The notes beneath the pieces were generated by a model. That model was not told where the DNA came from and ran no database searches. It worked only from the letters and a program-made list of their open reading frames with translations. Positions 33,884 to 44,462 of a DNA stretch of 64,000 nucleotides are shown piece after piece; the first letter of the stretch is position 1, and each line of letters starts with the position of its first letter. Source of the stretch: an uncultured Bacilli bacterium (lineage in GTDB: Bacteria > Bacillota_I > Bacilli_A > RFN20 > CAG-449); the NCBI GenBank assembly GCA_947632435.1, contig CANRPC010000004.1, positions 34,265 through 98,264 of the forward strand, read 5' to 3'. A program made the translations under genes and the position numbers.

Positions 33884-35860
33884 TTATGAATTTATTTTTT
33901 TATTATTTAAATTTTTAATATATTTTTTTAAATATCTTGCTCCATAATGACGATATTCTTTATTATCAAATTCTAAACTAAATTCTTGTGCTACTCTGTC
34001 ATAATATTTTCCCATTATTTTTTTACCTGCTTCTTTGTTTAAAAATGAAAATAAGATAATATCATCTAACCTTGATAATAATTCTTTACGAAAATAATTA
34101 GCTAATTTTCTTTTTATAGATTCTAAAGAGTAATTTGGATCTTCATTAGAAAATAAATTTTCTTCAAATCCATAATTAGTTAACATAATAATCATTACAT
34201 TATTCATTTGAATATATTTTCCATTCGCATCATAAAATCCCCCATTATCAAGAATTTGCGTGAAAAAATCAAGCACTTCTATATTTGCTTTTTCTAGTTC
34301 ATCTAAAATTAATAATGTATGCGGATGATTTTTAATTTTCTTAATAAAAATGTTTTCATCACCATAATTTATTCGATTAATTATTAAACGATTTAAAGCA
34401 TATGGGTCTTGATATTGAGAAAGATTTAAATAACAAATGTTATCTTTTCCATATAAAGTTTCACCAATGATAAATGCAGCCTTAGATTTTCCAACCCCTG
34501 AAGGCCCTACAAATAAAAGAGATAATGATGGTGAATCGTTTGCATTTTGATTTAAAGCACTTTTTAATGCATTTTTTATATTTAAAAGAGCTTCATTTTG
34601 TCCATATATTTCTTTTTTTAATGCCTCACAAACTCGATTTATTTTTTGTTCGTCTATGTTTTCAATTTTATAATAAAGTGCAAAAGTTTTTTCTACATCT
34701 TCTTTAGTAATAGTATCTTGTTTCATTACTAAAGTATTATCTAAAACATCGATTGCTTTATCAGGAAATGCTTGTTCTTTTAAATATAAATCAGCTAAAT
34801 CAACAATATATTCTAAAACATCATCGGAAATTTTAGTATGATAATAATCTTCATAAATAGGTTTCAATTTTTTTAAAATAATATTTGTTTCTTCTTTTGT
34901 TGAAGGAGAAACATGTATAACTTGAAATCTTCTTTTTAATGGTTTATCTTTTTCAAAAAAACTTTCAAATTCATCTTCTGTAGTTGCTCCAATCATTTGG
35001 ATATCTCCACGAGATAAATATGGTTTTAAGATGTTCGAAGCATCAATCGCACCTTCAGCACCACCAGCATGAACAATATTATGTATCTCATCAACAAAAA
35101 GTATAATATTTTGTGCTTCTTTAACCTTTTTTAATATTTTTTTAATTTTTTCTTCAAATTCACCACGATATTTTGTTCCTCCAACAGTCGCGGCAATATC
35201 AAATTCATATATTCTTTTATTCTTCAATGAAGGAATTTTATCTTCTTCTAAAAGTGAAGCTAATTCTTCTACAATCGCAGTTTTTCCAACTCCAGGTGCC
35301 CCAACTAAAATGGCATTTGGTTTATTTCTTCTTGATAAAGCATTTATAAGTTGTTGTAATTCATTTTCTCTACCAATTAATGGATCTTTTTTTAAATTAC
35401 TCATCGAATATAAATCAGGTATACTTTCGATATCAATATTACGTTTTTGATTGGTAGTTTTTTTATAATCATTCATTTTTACTTTTAAATCAAAAAGTAA
35501 TTCATACGCAAGTGAATTTGTTTCGCAAAAAATCGCGGCAATAATTGCATCTAAGTTAACACTTTCTTCTTTTGAACTTTTTGCAATAATATCTGCATGA
35601 GTCAAAAGTAATTTTAATTCAACTGAATATTCCATATATAAAGGGTCTTTATCCTTTTTTATATATTTATTTTTTATTTTTTTTGCAACATTATCATAAT
35701 CAATTTTTGCTTTTGCCAATTCTTTAGTCAAAGGTAATTCCTTATCTTTTAATATGGCTAGTAAAAGATGTTCGCTAGTAATTAATCCGTGTCCAAAGTG
35801 GAATGCAATTGATTCACAACTTGCTATAATTTTTTGTGCATCTTTAGAAAAATGTTCCAT
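33884..35860 (-). CDS. ClpC/ClpA-type AAA+ ATPase without M domain
   Basis: 658 residues from the ATG at 35860 (MEHFSKDAQKII) after AAAGGATGGAATT. Clp N-domain (FGHGLITSEHLLLAIL), D1 with GAPGVGKTAIVEEL, ILFVDEIHNIVHAGG and the Arg finger PLKRRFQV; D2 with GPSGVGKSKAAFII, LLILDELEKA and LLSRLDDIILF. It is shorter than ClpC (about 810): no coiled-coil M domain is seen in D1, and the D2 region between LTNYGFEEN and the sensor lacks a clear (I/V/L)GF loop for ClpP. It may therefore not dock ClpP in the usual way. No ctsR or mcsAB genes are adjacent. Confidence 0.8.
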   Translation of the reverse strand: MEHFSKDAQKIIASCESIAFHFGHGLITSEHLLLAILKDKELPLTKELAKAKIDYDNVAKKIKNKYIKKDKDPLYMEYSVELKLLLTHADIIAKSSKEESVNLDAIIAAIFCETNSLAYELLFDLKVKMNDYKKTTNQKRNIDIESIPDLYSMSNLKKDPLIGRENELQQLINALSRRNKPNAILVGAPGVGKTAIVEELASLLEEDKIPSLKNKRIYEFDIAATVGGTKYRGEFEEKIKKILKKVKEAQNIILFVDEIHNIVHAGGAEGAIDASNILKPYLSRGDIQMIGATTEDEFESFFEKDKPLKRRFQVIHVSPSTKEETNIILKKLKPIYEDYYHTKISDDVLEYIVDLADLYLKEQAFPDKAIDVLDNTLVMKQDTITKEDVEKTFALYYKIENIDEQKINRVCEALKKEIYGQNEALLNIKNALKSALNQNANDSPSLSLLFVGPSGVGKSKAAFIIGETLYGKDNICYLNLSQYQDPYALNRLIINRINYGDENIFIKKIKNHPHTLLILDELEKANIEVLDFFTQILDNGGFYDANGKYIQMNNVMIIMLTNYGFEENLFSNEDPNYSLESIKRKLANYFRKELLSRLDDIILFSFLNKEAGKKIMGKYYDRVAQEFSLEFDNKEYRHYGARYLKKYIKNLNNKKINS

Positions 35861-35969
35861 AATTCCATCCTTTCTTATTATTTTATGATTCTCCATTTTA
35901 ATTATTTCCATTTCTAAAAAATATATAAATGGACTTATTAAAAGCCGTAGACAGAATTATTGAAGATAT

Positions 35970-36011
35970 AAAAAAAGTACTCAAACTTCGACATTTTTCC
36001 AAGTTGAGTAC
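35970..36011 (-). terminator. Intrinsic terminator after lysS
   Basis: GTACTCAAACTT (35977-35988) and AAGTTGAGTAC (36001-36011) pair with one bulge; seven T residues follow on the minus strand (35976-35970). Strong. Confidence 0.88.
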
Positions 36012-36019
36012 CAATTTAT

Positions 36020-37498
36020 TTATCGATCGCGCATTGTTGGGAATAAAATTACATCTCTGATAGTTGGAGCGTTAGCAAGTAGCATCACTAATCTATCAAT
36101 ACCAATTCCGATACCTCCAGCAGGTGGCATACCATATTCTAATGCCTCTACAAAATCTACATCCATTTCACCTGCTTCATCATTACCTAAAGCTTTTTCT
36201 TTTAATTGTGATAAAAATCTTTCTTTTTGATCAATTGGATCATTTAATTCTGTAAATGCATTCGCGTATTCTCTTGCTCCAATAAATAATTCAAAACGTT
36301 CTGTAAAACGTGGGTCTTTGCTTTTCTTTGCTAGAGGTGAAATCTCTATTGGGTGATTAAATACTAATGTTGGTTGAATTAAAGTTTCTTCACAATATGT
36401 TTCAAAAAAAGCATTTAAAATATGTCCAACACCTGTAAAATGTTTTTCTACTGTTACTTTATGTTCTTTTGCTAATTTTACTGCTTCTTCAAAACTTAAA
36501 TTTTGAGTAAAATCAACACCTACTTTTTCTTTAACTAATTGAGCCATTGATACTTTTCTAAAAGGAGATTTCATGTCAATATTTAAATCACCATAAGGAA
36601 TAACTTCATTTCCTACAATCTTTTTTGCTAATAAGCGAAAAGTTGATTCCACTAAATCTGCCATATCATTAATATCACCATAAGCTTGATATAATTCCAC
36701 AGTTGTAAATTCTGGATTATGACGATTGTCCATTCCTTCATTTCTAAATAAACGTCCAATTTCGTAAACTTTTTCTAAGCCACCAACTAATAATCTTTTT
36801 AAAGCTAATTCTGTTGCTATTCTTAATGTAAAGTCTTTATCTAAAGCATTATGATGCGTAACAAATGGTTTTGCATTTGCTCCACCTTTTATAGAACATA
36901 ACATCGAAGTTTCAACTTCTACAAATCCTAATTCATCAAAATGGTGTTGTAATTCTCTAATAATTTTTGGTCTTAATAATGCTATGCGTTTACTATTTTC
37001 ATTCATTATTAAATCAACATATCTTCTACGGCATCTTTCTTCGACATCAGTAAGCCCATGAAATTTTTCAGGAAGTGGTCGTAATGCTTTAGTTAAATGT
37101 GTATATTCAGTAACTTTTAATGTCATTTCCCCAGTATTTGTTTTCATTACAAAGCCTTTAACACCAACTATATCGCCAATGTCCGCCATTTTAAATAGAG
37201 CATAATTATCTTCTCCAACTGAGTCTTTGCTTATAAAACATTGAAAATTCCCTTCACGATCTTGAATATGAAAAAATGATGCTTTACCCATTTTACGAAT
37301 TGTCATAATTCTTCCAGCAAGAGCAAGTTCTATCTTTTTTTCTTCAAGTTCTTCTTTTGTATAATTTTGATAATTTTTTAATGTATTTGAATTTGCTGTA
37401 CGAACATATTTTTGACCAAAAGGATCAATTCCTAAATCTCTTAATTTTTGAAGTTTTTCGCGACGTACAATTTCTTGATCTGTTAATTTTTCTTCCAT
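36020..37498 (-). CDS. lysS: Lysyl-tRNA synthetase, class II
   Basis: 492 residues. N-terminal OB anticodon-binding domain (AGRIMTIRKMGKASFFHIQD) and class II core: motif 2 region EIGRLFRNEGMDNRHNPEFT, and motif 3 GIGIGIDRLVMLLANAPTIRDVILFP near the C-terminus. Typical length. Follows dus after 60 bases; a strong terminator ends the unit. Confidence 0.97.
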   Translation of the reverse strand: MEEKLTDQEIVRREKLQKLRDLGIDPFGQKYVRTANSNTLKNYQNYTKEELEEKKIELALAGRIMTIRKMGKASFFHIQDREGNFQCFISKDSVGEDNYALFKMADIGDIVGVKGFVMKTNTGEMTLKVTEYTHLTKALRPLPEKFHGLTDVEERCRRRYVDLIMNENSKRIALLRPKIIRELQHHFDELGFVEVETSMLCSIKGGANAKPFVTHHNALDKDFTLRIATELALKRLLVGGLEKVYEIGRLFRNEGMDNRHNPEFTTVELYQAYGDINDMADLVESTFRLLAKKIVGNEVIPYGDLNIDMKSPFRKVSMAQLVKEKVGVDFTQNLSFEEAVKLAKEHKVTVEKHFTGVGHILNAFFETYCEETLIQPTLVFNHPIEISPLAKKSKDPRFTERFELFIGAREYANAFTELNDPIDQKERFLSQLKEKALGNDEAGEMDVDFVEALEYGMPPAGGIGIGIDRLVMLLANAPTIRDVILFPTMRDR

Positions 37499-37558
37499 AT
37501 TTACCTACCTTTTCTTCTAAATTGTAACGATTTTTTTTGTTTTTAACAAGATGAATAT

Positions 37559-38542
37559 TTACTCTAGATTATTTGCTAATTTTATTTCATCAATAATTTT
37601 ATAAAAATCACTACTTGAACTAATTTTTGTAAAAGATATGCGATAATCTTTAGTATTGTTAAATCCTTTAAAATATCGTGGAGCAATCGATCGCATTTCT
37701 CTTGTTGCTTTAAATTCACCTTTTAATTGTTTTAACATTTCATAATGTTTAATAACATATCCTATTTGCATGTTTAATGTGGCTTCATTAATAAGAAGAC
37801 CTTCATTAAGATATTTATCAATCCTTGTAAAAAGATAAGGATTACCTAAACTTGCTCTTCCTATCATTAAACCATCAGCTTTAGTGTAGTCTAATACTTC
37901 TTTAGCTTTTATTGGGGAATCAATATCTCCATTTGCAATAACGGGAATTTTAACTGCTTCTTTCACTTTTTTTATCATTTCATAATTACAAGAGCCTGAA
38001 TAAAGAGCTTTTCTTGTTCTTCCATGAACAAATAAAAGTTGCACTCCTGCTTTTTCTAAAATTTTGGCAATTTCTACACAATTAATGGAATTTTGATCCC
38101 AACCAATTCTTATTTTCGCACTTACAGGTTTTGAGCTTATTTCTACAATGGTTTTCATTGTTTCATAAAGTTCGTTTTCTCTACCTTTTTTTAACCAAGC
38201 ACTACCAGCATTTCCTTTAACGACTTTATTAACAGGGCACCCTAAATTAATGTCTAAAATATCATAATTTGCTTTTGCTTCTAATATTTTAATACCAGAA
38301 ATTAAAGTTTCTTTTTTCCCACCAAAAATTTGTAAAACAATTGGATGTGGTTCATTTTCAACATCAAGCATATTAATAGTTTCTTGATTATTGTACATTA
38401 AAGCACAATCTGAAATCATTTCCGAAACAACTGTAGCTACAGGAAATTCTTTTAAAAATATGCGATATGCTTTGTTAGTAAAACCCGCTAAAGGGGCAGC
38501 AAATAAATTGTTTTTAAATTCAATATTTTTAATTTTTAACAT
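37559..38542 (-). CDS. dus: tRNA-dihydrouridine synthase
   Basis: 327 residues. FMN TIM barrel with AAPLAGFTNKAYR, the catalytic Cys in INLGCPVNKVVKGNAGSAWL, HGRTRKALYSG and PVIANGDIDS, followed by LMIGRASLGNP. It resembles DusB. Placed downstream of ftsH with a terminator-like hairpin in between. Confidence 0.95.
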   Translation of the reverse strand: MLKIKNIEFKNNLFAAPLAGFTNKAYRIFLKEFPVATVVSEMISDCALMYNNQETINMLDVENEPHPIVLQIFGGKKETLISGIKILEAKANYDILDINLGCPVNKVVKGNAGSAWLKKGRENELYETMKTIVEISSKPVSAKIRIGWDQNSINCVEIAKILEKAGVQLLFVHGRTRKALYSGSCNYEMIKKVKEAVKIPVIANGDIDSPIKAKEVLDYTKADGLMIGRASLGNPYLFTRIDKYLNEGLLINEATLNMQIGYVIKHYEMLKQLKGEFKATREMRSIAPRYFKGFNNTKDYRISFTKISSSSDFYKIIDEIKLANNLE

Positions 38543-38546
38543 AACT

Positions 38547-38574
38547 TTTAAAAAGAAGAGGTCTAAGCCTCTTC
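38547..38574 (-). terminator. Intrinsic terminator overlapping the ftsH stop codon
   Basis: GAAGAGG (38568-38574 complement side) and CCTCTTC (38561-38555) pair around a six-base loop on the minus strand and lead into TTTTT. The ftsH TAG is in the hairpin. It may reduce read-through into dus. Confidence 0.75.
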
Positions 38575-40656
38575 ATTATTCTTTTTTGTTTCATCTTCTG
38601 AAATAGGAGATTGATTATTTTCTTGTTTTTCTTCAACGTTATCTACTTTAACATCTTCAACTTTATTCTCTACAAAATCATCATCTCTTGGTAATCTTTT
38701 ATTTGCTAACAAGAAAGATATTTGTTCAGCATTGAGTGTTTCAGTTTCCATCAAAGCTTCTGCGATTAATCTAACATCCTCACGATATTCTTTTATTAAA
38801 GAAACTGCTGTATCATGAGCTTGTTCGATAATTGCTCTAATTTCTTTATCTATTTCAAAAGCAATTTGTGCCGAGAAATTCTTTTGATTTGAAGTATAAT
38901 CTCTACCTAAAAATACCGAATCAGTATTTGCTTCATATTGGATTGGACCAAGAGGTGACATACCATATTGAGTAACCATAGCTCTTGCAATTCGTGTTGC
39001 CACTTCAATGTCATTTGAAGCACCTGTAGAGACATCATTAAAGAATACCTCTTCAGAAGAACGACCACCTAAATATCCAACAATTCTTGCAAATAATTCT
39101 TCTTTTGTAACTAAGAATCGATCTTCTTCTGGAGTCATTAATACATGACCACCTGTTCTTCCACGAGGAACAATTGTTACTTTTTGAACTACATCACTAT
39201 GTGGAAATTTTAATCCTATAATAGCATGTCCTGCTTCATGGAAAGCAACAGTTCTTTTTTCTACATCTGTTAAATGTTTTGTTGTTTTTGCAGGTCCAGC
39301 AATTCTACGATCAATTGCTTCATCAATTTCTTTTGTTGTGATAACTTCTTTTTTATCTCTTACTGCTAAAATTGCTGCTTCATTTAACACATTTTCCAAA
39401 TCGGCTCCAGAAAATCCAACAGTTCTTTTTGCAATATTTTTGAAATCTACTGATTTATCAATTGTTTTGTTACGAGCATGAACTTTTAATATTGCTTCTC
39501 TACCTGCTTTATCTGGTAAATCTACAGTAATTTGACGATCAAATCTTCCTGCTCTTAATAATGCTGGATCAAGGACATCTTCTCTGTTAGTCGCAGCAAT
39601 AACAATAATTCCAGAATTATCAGAGAATCCATCCATTTCTACAAGAAGTTGATTTAATGTTTGTTCTCTTTCATCGTTACCGCCACCTAAACCAGCGCCT
39701 CTTTGTCTTCCTACAGCATCAATTTCATCAATAAATATTAAACATGGTGCAGTTTGTTTGGCTTTCTTAAACATATCACGTACTCTTCCAGCACCGACAC
39801 CAACAAACATTTCTACAAAGTCAGAACCAGAAATACTATAAAAAGGTACTTTAGCTTCACCTGCTACTGCTTTTGCAAGTAAAGTTTTACCAGTTCCTGG
39901 TGGCCCAACAAGTAAAACACCCTTTGGAATTTTAGCACCAAATTTAGAATATTTTGCAGGTTGTTTTAAGTAATCAACAATTTCAACCATTTCTGCCTTT
40001 TCTTCATCACAACCAGCAACATCATCAAAGTGAACTTTTGAAGTATCTTCTCTTCTAGCACGAGAACGATTAAATTCAAGTGCAGAATTATTTGATTTAT
40101 TAATTGAAGAACTTAATCTAGAAATCATAAATCCACCAACAGCAATAATTGCTACAAAAATTAATATTGTTGGAAGATAATCTAAAAATCCGTTCGACTC
40201 ATAAGGATCACCGATAACATAGTTATTAGATGTATAATATCTACTTCCAGCTTCTTCGCCTGGTCTTTGTGCTAATATGTAAGACAATAAATCAACATTT
40301 TCATCAGAATATGGCATATAACCACTAAATGATGAAGTTGTTTTATTACCATTAGCATTTGTGCTAATTACAGAACCAGAAAGATCTATTCTGCCAGAGT
40401 TAGTTCTAAAATATATCGTTAAGGTTTTTATTTCTTCATTCCACAAAACAGATTTTTTTGCTCGACCAGCAATATCATTTTGTACGTTTCCTTCTTCATC
40501 AATATATTCTTGAGGAGCAAGTTGACTTAAATCATACTCAACACGTGAACTTGATCCATTTCTACCCCAAAATAAAATAATTGCACCAACAATGCCAATG
40601 ATTAATATATATGGTAATAAGTATGAAATCCAACTGTTTTTTTTCTTCACTTTCAT
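38563..40656 (-). CDS. ftsH: ATP-dependent zinc metalloprotease FtsH
   Basis: 697 residues. Two membrane helices (about 10-26 and 160-180) flank an extracytoplasmic domain. AAA domain with [18 protein letters not shown] and [14 protein letters not shown], second region of homology [20 protein letters not shown], and zinc site HEAGHAII near 462. The C-terminus is acidic and lysine-rich. Membrane protein quality control. A good promoter lies upstream. Confidence 0.97.
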   Translation of the reverse strand: MKVKKKNSWISYLLPYILIIGIVGAIILFWGRNGSSSRVEYDLSQLAPQEYIDEEGNVQNDIAGRAKKSVLWNEEIKTLTIYFRTNSGRIDLSGSVISTNANGNKTTSSFSGYMPYSDENVDLLSYILAQRPGEEAGSRYYTSNNYVIGDPYESNGFLDYLPTILIFVAIIAVGGFMISRLSSSINKSNNSALEFNRSRARREDTSKVHFDDVAGCDEEKAEMVEIVDYLKQPAKYSKFGAKIPKGVLLVGPPGTGKTLLAKAVAGEAKVPFYSISGSDFVEMFVGVGAGRVRDMFKKAKQTAPCLIFIDEIDAVGRQRGAGLGGGNDEREQTLNQLLVEMDGFSDNSGIIVIAATNREDVLDPALLRAGRFDRQITVDLPDKAGREAILKVHARNKTIDKSVDFKNIAKRTVGFSGADLENVLNEAAILAVRDKKEVITTKEIDEAIDRRIAGPAKTTKHLTDVEKRTVAFHEAGHAIIGLKFPHSDVVQKVTIVPRGRTGGHVLMTPEEDRFLVTKEELFARIVGYLGGRSSEEVFFNDVSTGASNDIEVATRIARAMVTQYGMSPLGPIQYEANTDSVFLGRDYTSNQKNFSAQIAFEIDKEIRAIIEQAHDTAVSLIKEYREDVRLIAEALMETETLNAEQISFLLANKRLPRDDDFVENKVEDVKVDNVEEKQENNQSPISEDETKKNNEEA

Positions 40657-40710
40657 TCCTCCTTATTTTGAGCATTCTTTTTTTATAAAATTTTTTTCGT
40701 TTGCTTTTTT

Positions 40711-40739
40711 ATTGTAAATAAAAAGTAATTAATATGCAA
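40711..40739 (-). promoter_or_regulatory. ftsH promoter
   Basis: Minus strand TTGCAT (40739-40734), 17-bp spacer, TACAAT (40716-40711). About 50 bases lie between it and the ftsH start. Confidence 0.65.
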
Positions 40740-41015
40740 ATAATTTAAACAAAATAATGAATTATTTCTTTATTATTTTATGCTTATTAATCAATTCTCA
40801 TTAAACATATTTTATATTTTTAAAATATTGACTATATTCTAAGTATAAAATTTTTAATTTTTTCATTTAAAATTACAAGTACCAACTTATAATAATTATT
40901 TTCTATTATTAAATTGTGTTAAAAAAACAAATTATTTTTTATTTATTAAAATTAGTGAACATATTATAATATATTTACAAATTGGCAAAATTTTATTCAA
41001 AAGGAGTTTTTTTAT
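40740..41015. other. Intergenic region between divergent ftsH and the endonuclease gene
   Basis: The whole 40657-41015 gap is very AT-rich. Besides the ftsH promoter, a TATAAT at 40965-40970 may serve the plus-strand endonuclease gene, without a clear -35. I see no RNA gene, hairpin terminator or coding stretch. Confidence 0.4.
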
Positions 41016-42680
41016 ATGAGTAAAGTTAAAAAAAATTTGATATTATTAAGTACATTATTATTAATTTCATGTAATAGTATTCGAAGAAGCAGTTCAATAA
41101 ACAATTCAACAAGTCAAGGTCAAACTACTGATACTACTTCATCTATTACTAATGAAAATAGTTCAATAAATTCTCAAACTTCAGAAGAATCAAGTTCTAG
41201 CTCTACACAAGAATCAAGTTTTACATCTTCAAGTAAAGAAACATCTTCTTCTACTTCAACTCACTCAAGTAGTTTATCTAGTTCATCAACTTCTTCATCA
41301 TCTTCTTCAAGTTCAAGTTTTAATACTTCTTTTGATAATACTGATTATAATCAATATTATGCATCAGTTAATTTAAATAGTTCAGGTGATAATCTTATTA
41401 AAGCTTTAGGAGGACTTTTAGGAAAAACACATAACACTAAATCTTATGATGCTTTATGGGATGGTTATATACTTGGAGATTTAAAACCTGGAACCCATTA
41501 TTTATGGGATATGTATTCTAATTATAATTATGATGCTTATAATCCTCCAAAAGGAAATTATTCAAAAGAAGGTGATGCTGTTAATAGAGAACACAGTATA
41601 CCACAAAGTTGGTTTAATGAAAAATCACCTATGAAATCTGATTATTACCAAGTTGTTCCAACCGATGGATATGTTAATAATAGACGTTCTAATTACCCTT
41701 TGGGTGAAGTAAAAACGGCAACATATACTTCTCAAAATGGAAGCAAATTAGGATCTTCTTCTTATCCAGGTATTTCTGGTACAGTTTTTGAACCTATTGA
41801 TGAATATAAAGGCGATTTTGCAAGAATTTACTTTTATATGTGCACTCGTTATTATTCACAAGTAGGGTCTTGGTCAGGCGGAGTTTTTAAATCAACATTC
41901 CCTTATTTACAAGATGGATATTTCAAATTGTATTTAAAATGGGCACAAGAAGATCCCGTTTCTGATAAAGAAAGAATGCGTAATGAAGGTGGCTTCAAAT
42001 TTCAAGGAAACCGTAATCCATATGTAGATTATCCTGCTTTATTAGGAAGAGCCTTTAATGTTGATATTGATATTAAAGAAAAGACAAATGAAGAAAAAGC
42101 TCAAGAAATCATGGATTTAATTTCTGCGATTGGAGAAGTAACTCTTAATTCTAAATCTAAAATTGAAAGTGCAAGAAATGCTTATAATAACGCTAGTGAT
42201 GAAGTAAAACAATTAGTCACAAATTATAATGTTTTATTACAAGCAGAAGAAGCTTATCAAAAAATCATTGATAATAGTTCATCTAGTAAAGGTGAAGCTA
42301 TAAGTTGTACTTTTACTAATAAAGACTTTGCAAATAATTTAAATTATCAATTTGAATCTAATCAATCACCTTATACTTTTGAAGGAGAAAGAGGTGTTCA
42401 GTTTTTAAGTGAAAATGATATTTTGATAACTACTGCTTCTTATCTTCAAGGAATAAATAAAATTGGGATTATTGCTTCTTCAAATCAACAAACTTATAAT
42501 ATTGAAATTAAAGTAGGTAATTACGTTTTGTCTTCATTAGATAACACCATTAAATCTAAAGATGAAAATAAAGAACTTACCTTTACAAGTGAAACAACTA
42601 TCGCAGGTGAAATACAAATTCATATTACTTCTTCTAGCGCTAGTAAATCTTTTTGGATAAAAGCTATTAATATTAATTAA
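41016..42680 (+). CDS. Secreted endonuclease I-family lipoprotein
   Basis: 554 residues. Lipoprotein signal with lipobox LLLISCNS (Cys near 19) and a Ser/Thr linker of about 80 residues. Then an endonuclease I (EndA/NucM) domain: YDALWDGY, VNREHSIPQSWF with the catalytic HxxP region, DYYQVVPTDGYVNNRRSNYP. A helical segment (about 365-425) and a C-terminal beta domain follow. Probably degrades DNA outside the cell for nutrition; this role is inferred. Its TAA shares a TTAA with the convergent gene. Confidence 0.88.
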   Translation: MSKVKKNLILLSTLLLISCNSIRRSSSINNSTSQGQTTDTTSSITNENSSINSQTSEESSSSSTQESSFTSSSKETSSSTSTHSSSLSSSSTSSSSSSSSSFNTSFDNTDYNQYYASVNLNSSGDNLIKALGGLLGKTHNTKSYDALWDGYILGDLKPGTHYLWDMYSNYNYDAYNPPKGNYSKEGDAVNREHSIPQSWFNEKSPMKSDYYQVVPTDGYVNNRRSNYPLGEVKTATYTSQNGSKLGSSSYPGISGTVFEPIDEYKGDFARIYFYMCTRYYSQVGSWSGGVFKSTFPYLQDGYFKLYLKWAQEDPVSDKERMRNEGGFKFQGNRNPYVDYPALLGRAFNVDIDIKEKTNEEKAQEIMDLISAIGEVTLNSKSKIESARNAYNNASDEVKQLVTNYNVLLQAEEAYQKIIDNSSSSKGEAISCTFTNKDFANNLNYQFESNQSPYTFEGERGVQFLSENDILITTASYLQGINKIGIIASSNQQTYNIEIKVGNYVLSSLDNTIKSKDENKELTFTSETTIAGEIQIHITSSSASKSFWIKAININ

Positions 42681-43549
42681 ATAATAACGTCTCTTGTTAC
42701 AAAATCTAATGAATTTGCAGCAATGTATTTGATGAGAATTAGTTCTAATTTTTTACCAACACAATCAACGTTTTTTGAAATCTTATTTTCTGATGAGAAA
42801 ATATTATGATTATATACAATATCAAATTCAAATTTATTTTCTTGATAATATTTGTTTTCATATTGGGAAAAATTAGAAATTTTTAATGGAGTTATTGCTT
42901 CTTCCAATGAATTTTTGAATTGCATCATATCATTTTCTTCAATTTGTACAAAAGTTCCATCAACATAACTTTCTTCTTCTTCAAGATGACCAAATAAAGT
43001 ATCAACATTAACAACAACATGGGTCGTTTTATTATCCGCTAAAACAATTTCTCCTTCATTGTATAAATAACCAGTGTCAACATTGCCTTCATTTCTAATT
43101 GAAGAAAAAGCATCATTAACTGCTGTAATTTCATTATAGCAACGTACATTACATGTATCTGTTAAATCAACAAATGGATCATTAGATTTTGCAGTAATTT
43201 TAACTACACCAGTAAAAACTTTTAAGCGTTTTAATGTAGCTGAAGTATTATTTAACCGCGTGACCGAGACACAATCGCTGCGATCTGAAGTAAATGAAAC
43301 ACTTTTAATTGTCGCATCAGGATTAATGTTTACAGAAACAACAAATGTATCTCCATCATTTCTCAATTTAATTTCTTTATAATTTAAACCGAAGTCTTTA
43401 TTAGGTACTTCTAAACTGCTAACTATTTCTTCTTCACTAGTTATAACATTGGTGTTTTTAGACTTGTTAAAAGATAAAACAACCGATGCTAAAATCAATG
43501 TCACAGATGCAAATAAAACTAATAAATTTTTTTTCCTAAATTTTTCCAT
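42677..43549 (-). CDS. Secreted or membrane-anchored protein, paralog of the 238-residue protein
   Basis: 290 residues. Basic N-terminus and one hydrophobic helix (NLLVLFASVTLILASVVLSF), then an extracytoplasmic beta-rich region resembling bacterial Ig-like repeats (DPFVDLTDTCNVRCYNEITA). The same place in the protein at 48595-49311 reads YDICYITCYNEILS, and both have a similar C-terminal half. Function unknown. A 21-bp leader sequence is shared with the gene starting at 50147. Confidence 0.6.
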   Translation of the reverse strand: MEKFRKKNLLVLFASVTLILASVVLSFNKSKNTNVITSEEEIVSSLEVPNKDFGLNYKEIKLRNDGDTFVVSVNINPDATIKSVSFTSDRSDCVSVTRLNNTSATLKRLKVFTGVVKITAKSNDPFVDLTDTCNVRCYNEITAVNDAFSSIRNEGNVDTGYLYNEGEIVLADNKTTHVVVNVDTLFGHLEEEESYVDGTFVQIEENDMMQFKNSLEEAITPLKISNFSQYENKYYQENKFEFDIVYNHNIFSSENKISKNVDCVGKKLELILIKYIAANSLDFVTRDVII

Positions 43550-43557
43550 TCAAAAAA

Positions 43558-43578
43558 TCTCCTTATTAATACAATTAA
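43558..43578 (-). promoter_or_regulatory. Shared palindromic leader, copy 1
   Basis: Minus strand TTAATTGTATTAA plus AAGGAGA. The palindrome TTAAT-TGT-ATTAA stands directly before the ribosome-binding site. The identical 21 bp occur at 50157-50177. Confidence 0.5.
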
Positions 43579-43604
43579 GGAAAAATAAAAAAAATTGAAA
43601 ATTT

Positions 43605-44459
43605 TTAATTTTTTATTTCATCATCATAATGATCTAAAAAAGAAATTTTTTCTAATCCCTTTTTATAGCCTAATATCATATCCAAATTAACATTTGATGC
43701 CGATTTGAATATATTTTTTTCTACTTGTTTATTATAACTAATTAAATCATGAATAAGTTTTTTTGTAGCAAGTCTTTGAGAATTTATTTCACTATTTTCT
43801 TTTTGAGAAGATTCAACAAACTTGCAAGCACATTGAAGAAATTCTAATTCACATTTCTTTTTCCAACTTATAATATCTTTTTCTCGTATAAAATACATTG
43901 GCCTAATTAATTCCATTCCTTGATAATTCGTGGAATGTAATTTTGGTAACATTGTTTGAAAAGAACCAGAATTTAATAAATTCATTAAAGTTGTTTCTAT
44001 AACATCATCATAATGATGACCTAAAGCAATTTTATTACACCCTAAACTTTTAGCAATATTATATAAAGCACCACGTCTCATTTTAGCGCATAAAAAACAT
44101 GGACTTTTATCTTGAGCATTAGCAATTTCAAAAATGTTTGTTTCTTTTATTACCGCAGGAATTTGTAAAATATTTAAATTCTTTTGTATTAATTTTAAAT
44201 TAGCTTCATTGTATCCAGGATTCATTACTAAATAAGTAACTTTAAAAGGAAAATCACTATGCTTATTTAATATTTGAAATAATTTAGCAAGAAGCATGGA
44301 ATCTTTACCACCAGAAATGCAAACACAAACATGATCATTTGGCTTTAATAATTGATACTCTTTTAATGCTTTTACAAATCGTGAATAAATTCTTGCTCTA
44401 TATGTCTTGGTAATTAAATGTTCTATTTCCTCATGTTTCTCTAATGGTTTTTTAGTCAT
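43605..44459 (-). CDS. TtcA-family tRNA thiolation or PP-loop ATPase
   Basis: 284 residues. PP-loop VCISGGKDSMLLAKL near 47-61, CFLCAKMRRG near 121-130 (CxxC) and a third Cys in QCACKF. These match TtcA, which makes 2-thiocytidine in tRNA with a Fe-S cluster; the exact modification is inferred. Followed upstream by the TcdA gene, four bases away, so both tRNA modifiers are in one operon. Confidence 0.82.
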   Translation of the reverse strand: MTKKPLEKHEEIEHLITKTYRARIYSRFVKALKEYQLLKPNDHVCVCISGGKDSMLLAKLFQILNKHSDFPFKVTYLVMNPGYNEANLKLIQKNLNILQIPAVIKETNIFEIANAQDKSPCFLCAKMRRGALYNIAKSLGCNKIALGHHYDDVIETTLMNLLNSGSFQTMLPKLHSTNYQGMELIRPMYFIREKDIISWKKKCELEFLQCACKFVESSQKENSEINSQRLATKKLIHDLISYNKQVEKNIFKSASNVNLDMILGYKKGLEKISFLDHYDDEIKN

Positions 44460-44462
44460 AAT

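Noticed and set aside
35931..36059. A 42-codon plus-strand frame starting MDLLKAVDRII
   Set aside because: It runs through the lysS terminator and into the lysS 3' end in antisense, and has no ribosome-binding site.
41095..41340. TCA/TCT-rich low-complexity DNA as a possible repeat element
   Set aside because: It codes in frame for the Ser/Thr linker of the endonuclease lipoprotein.
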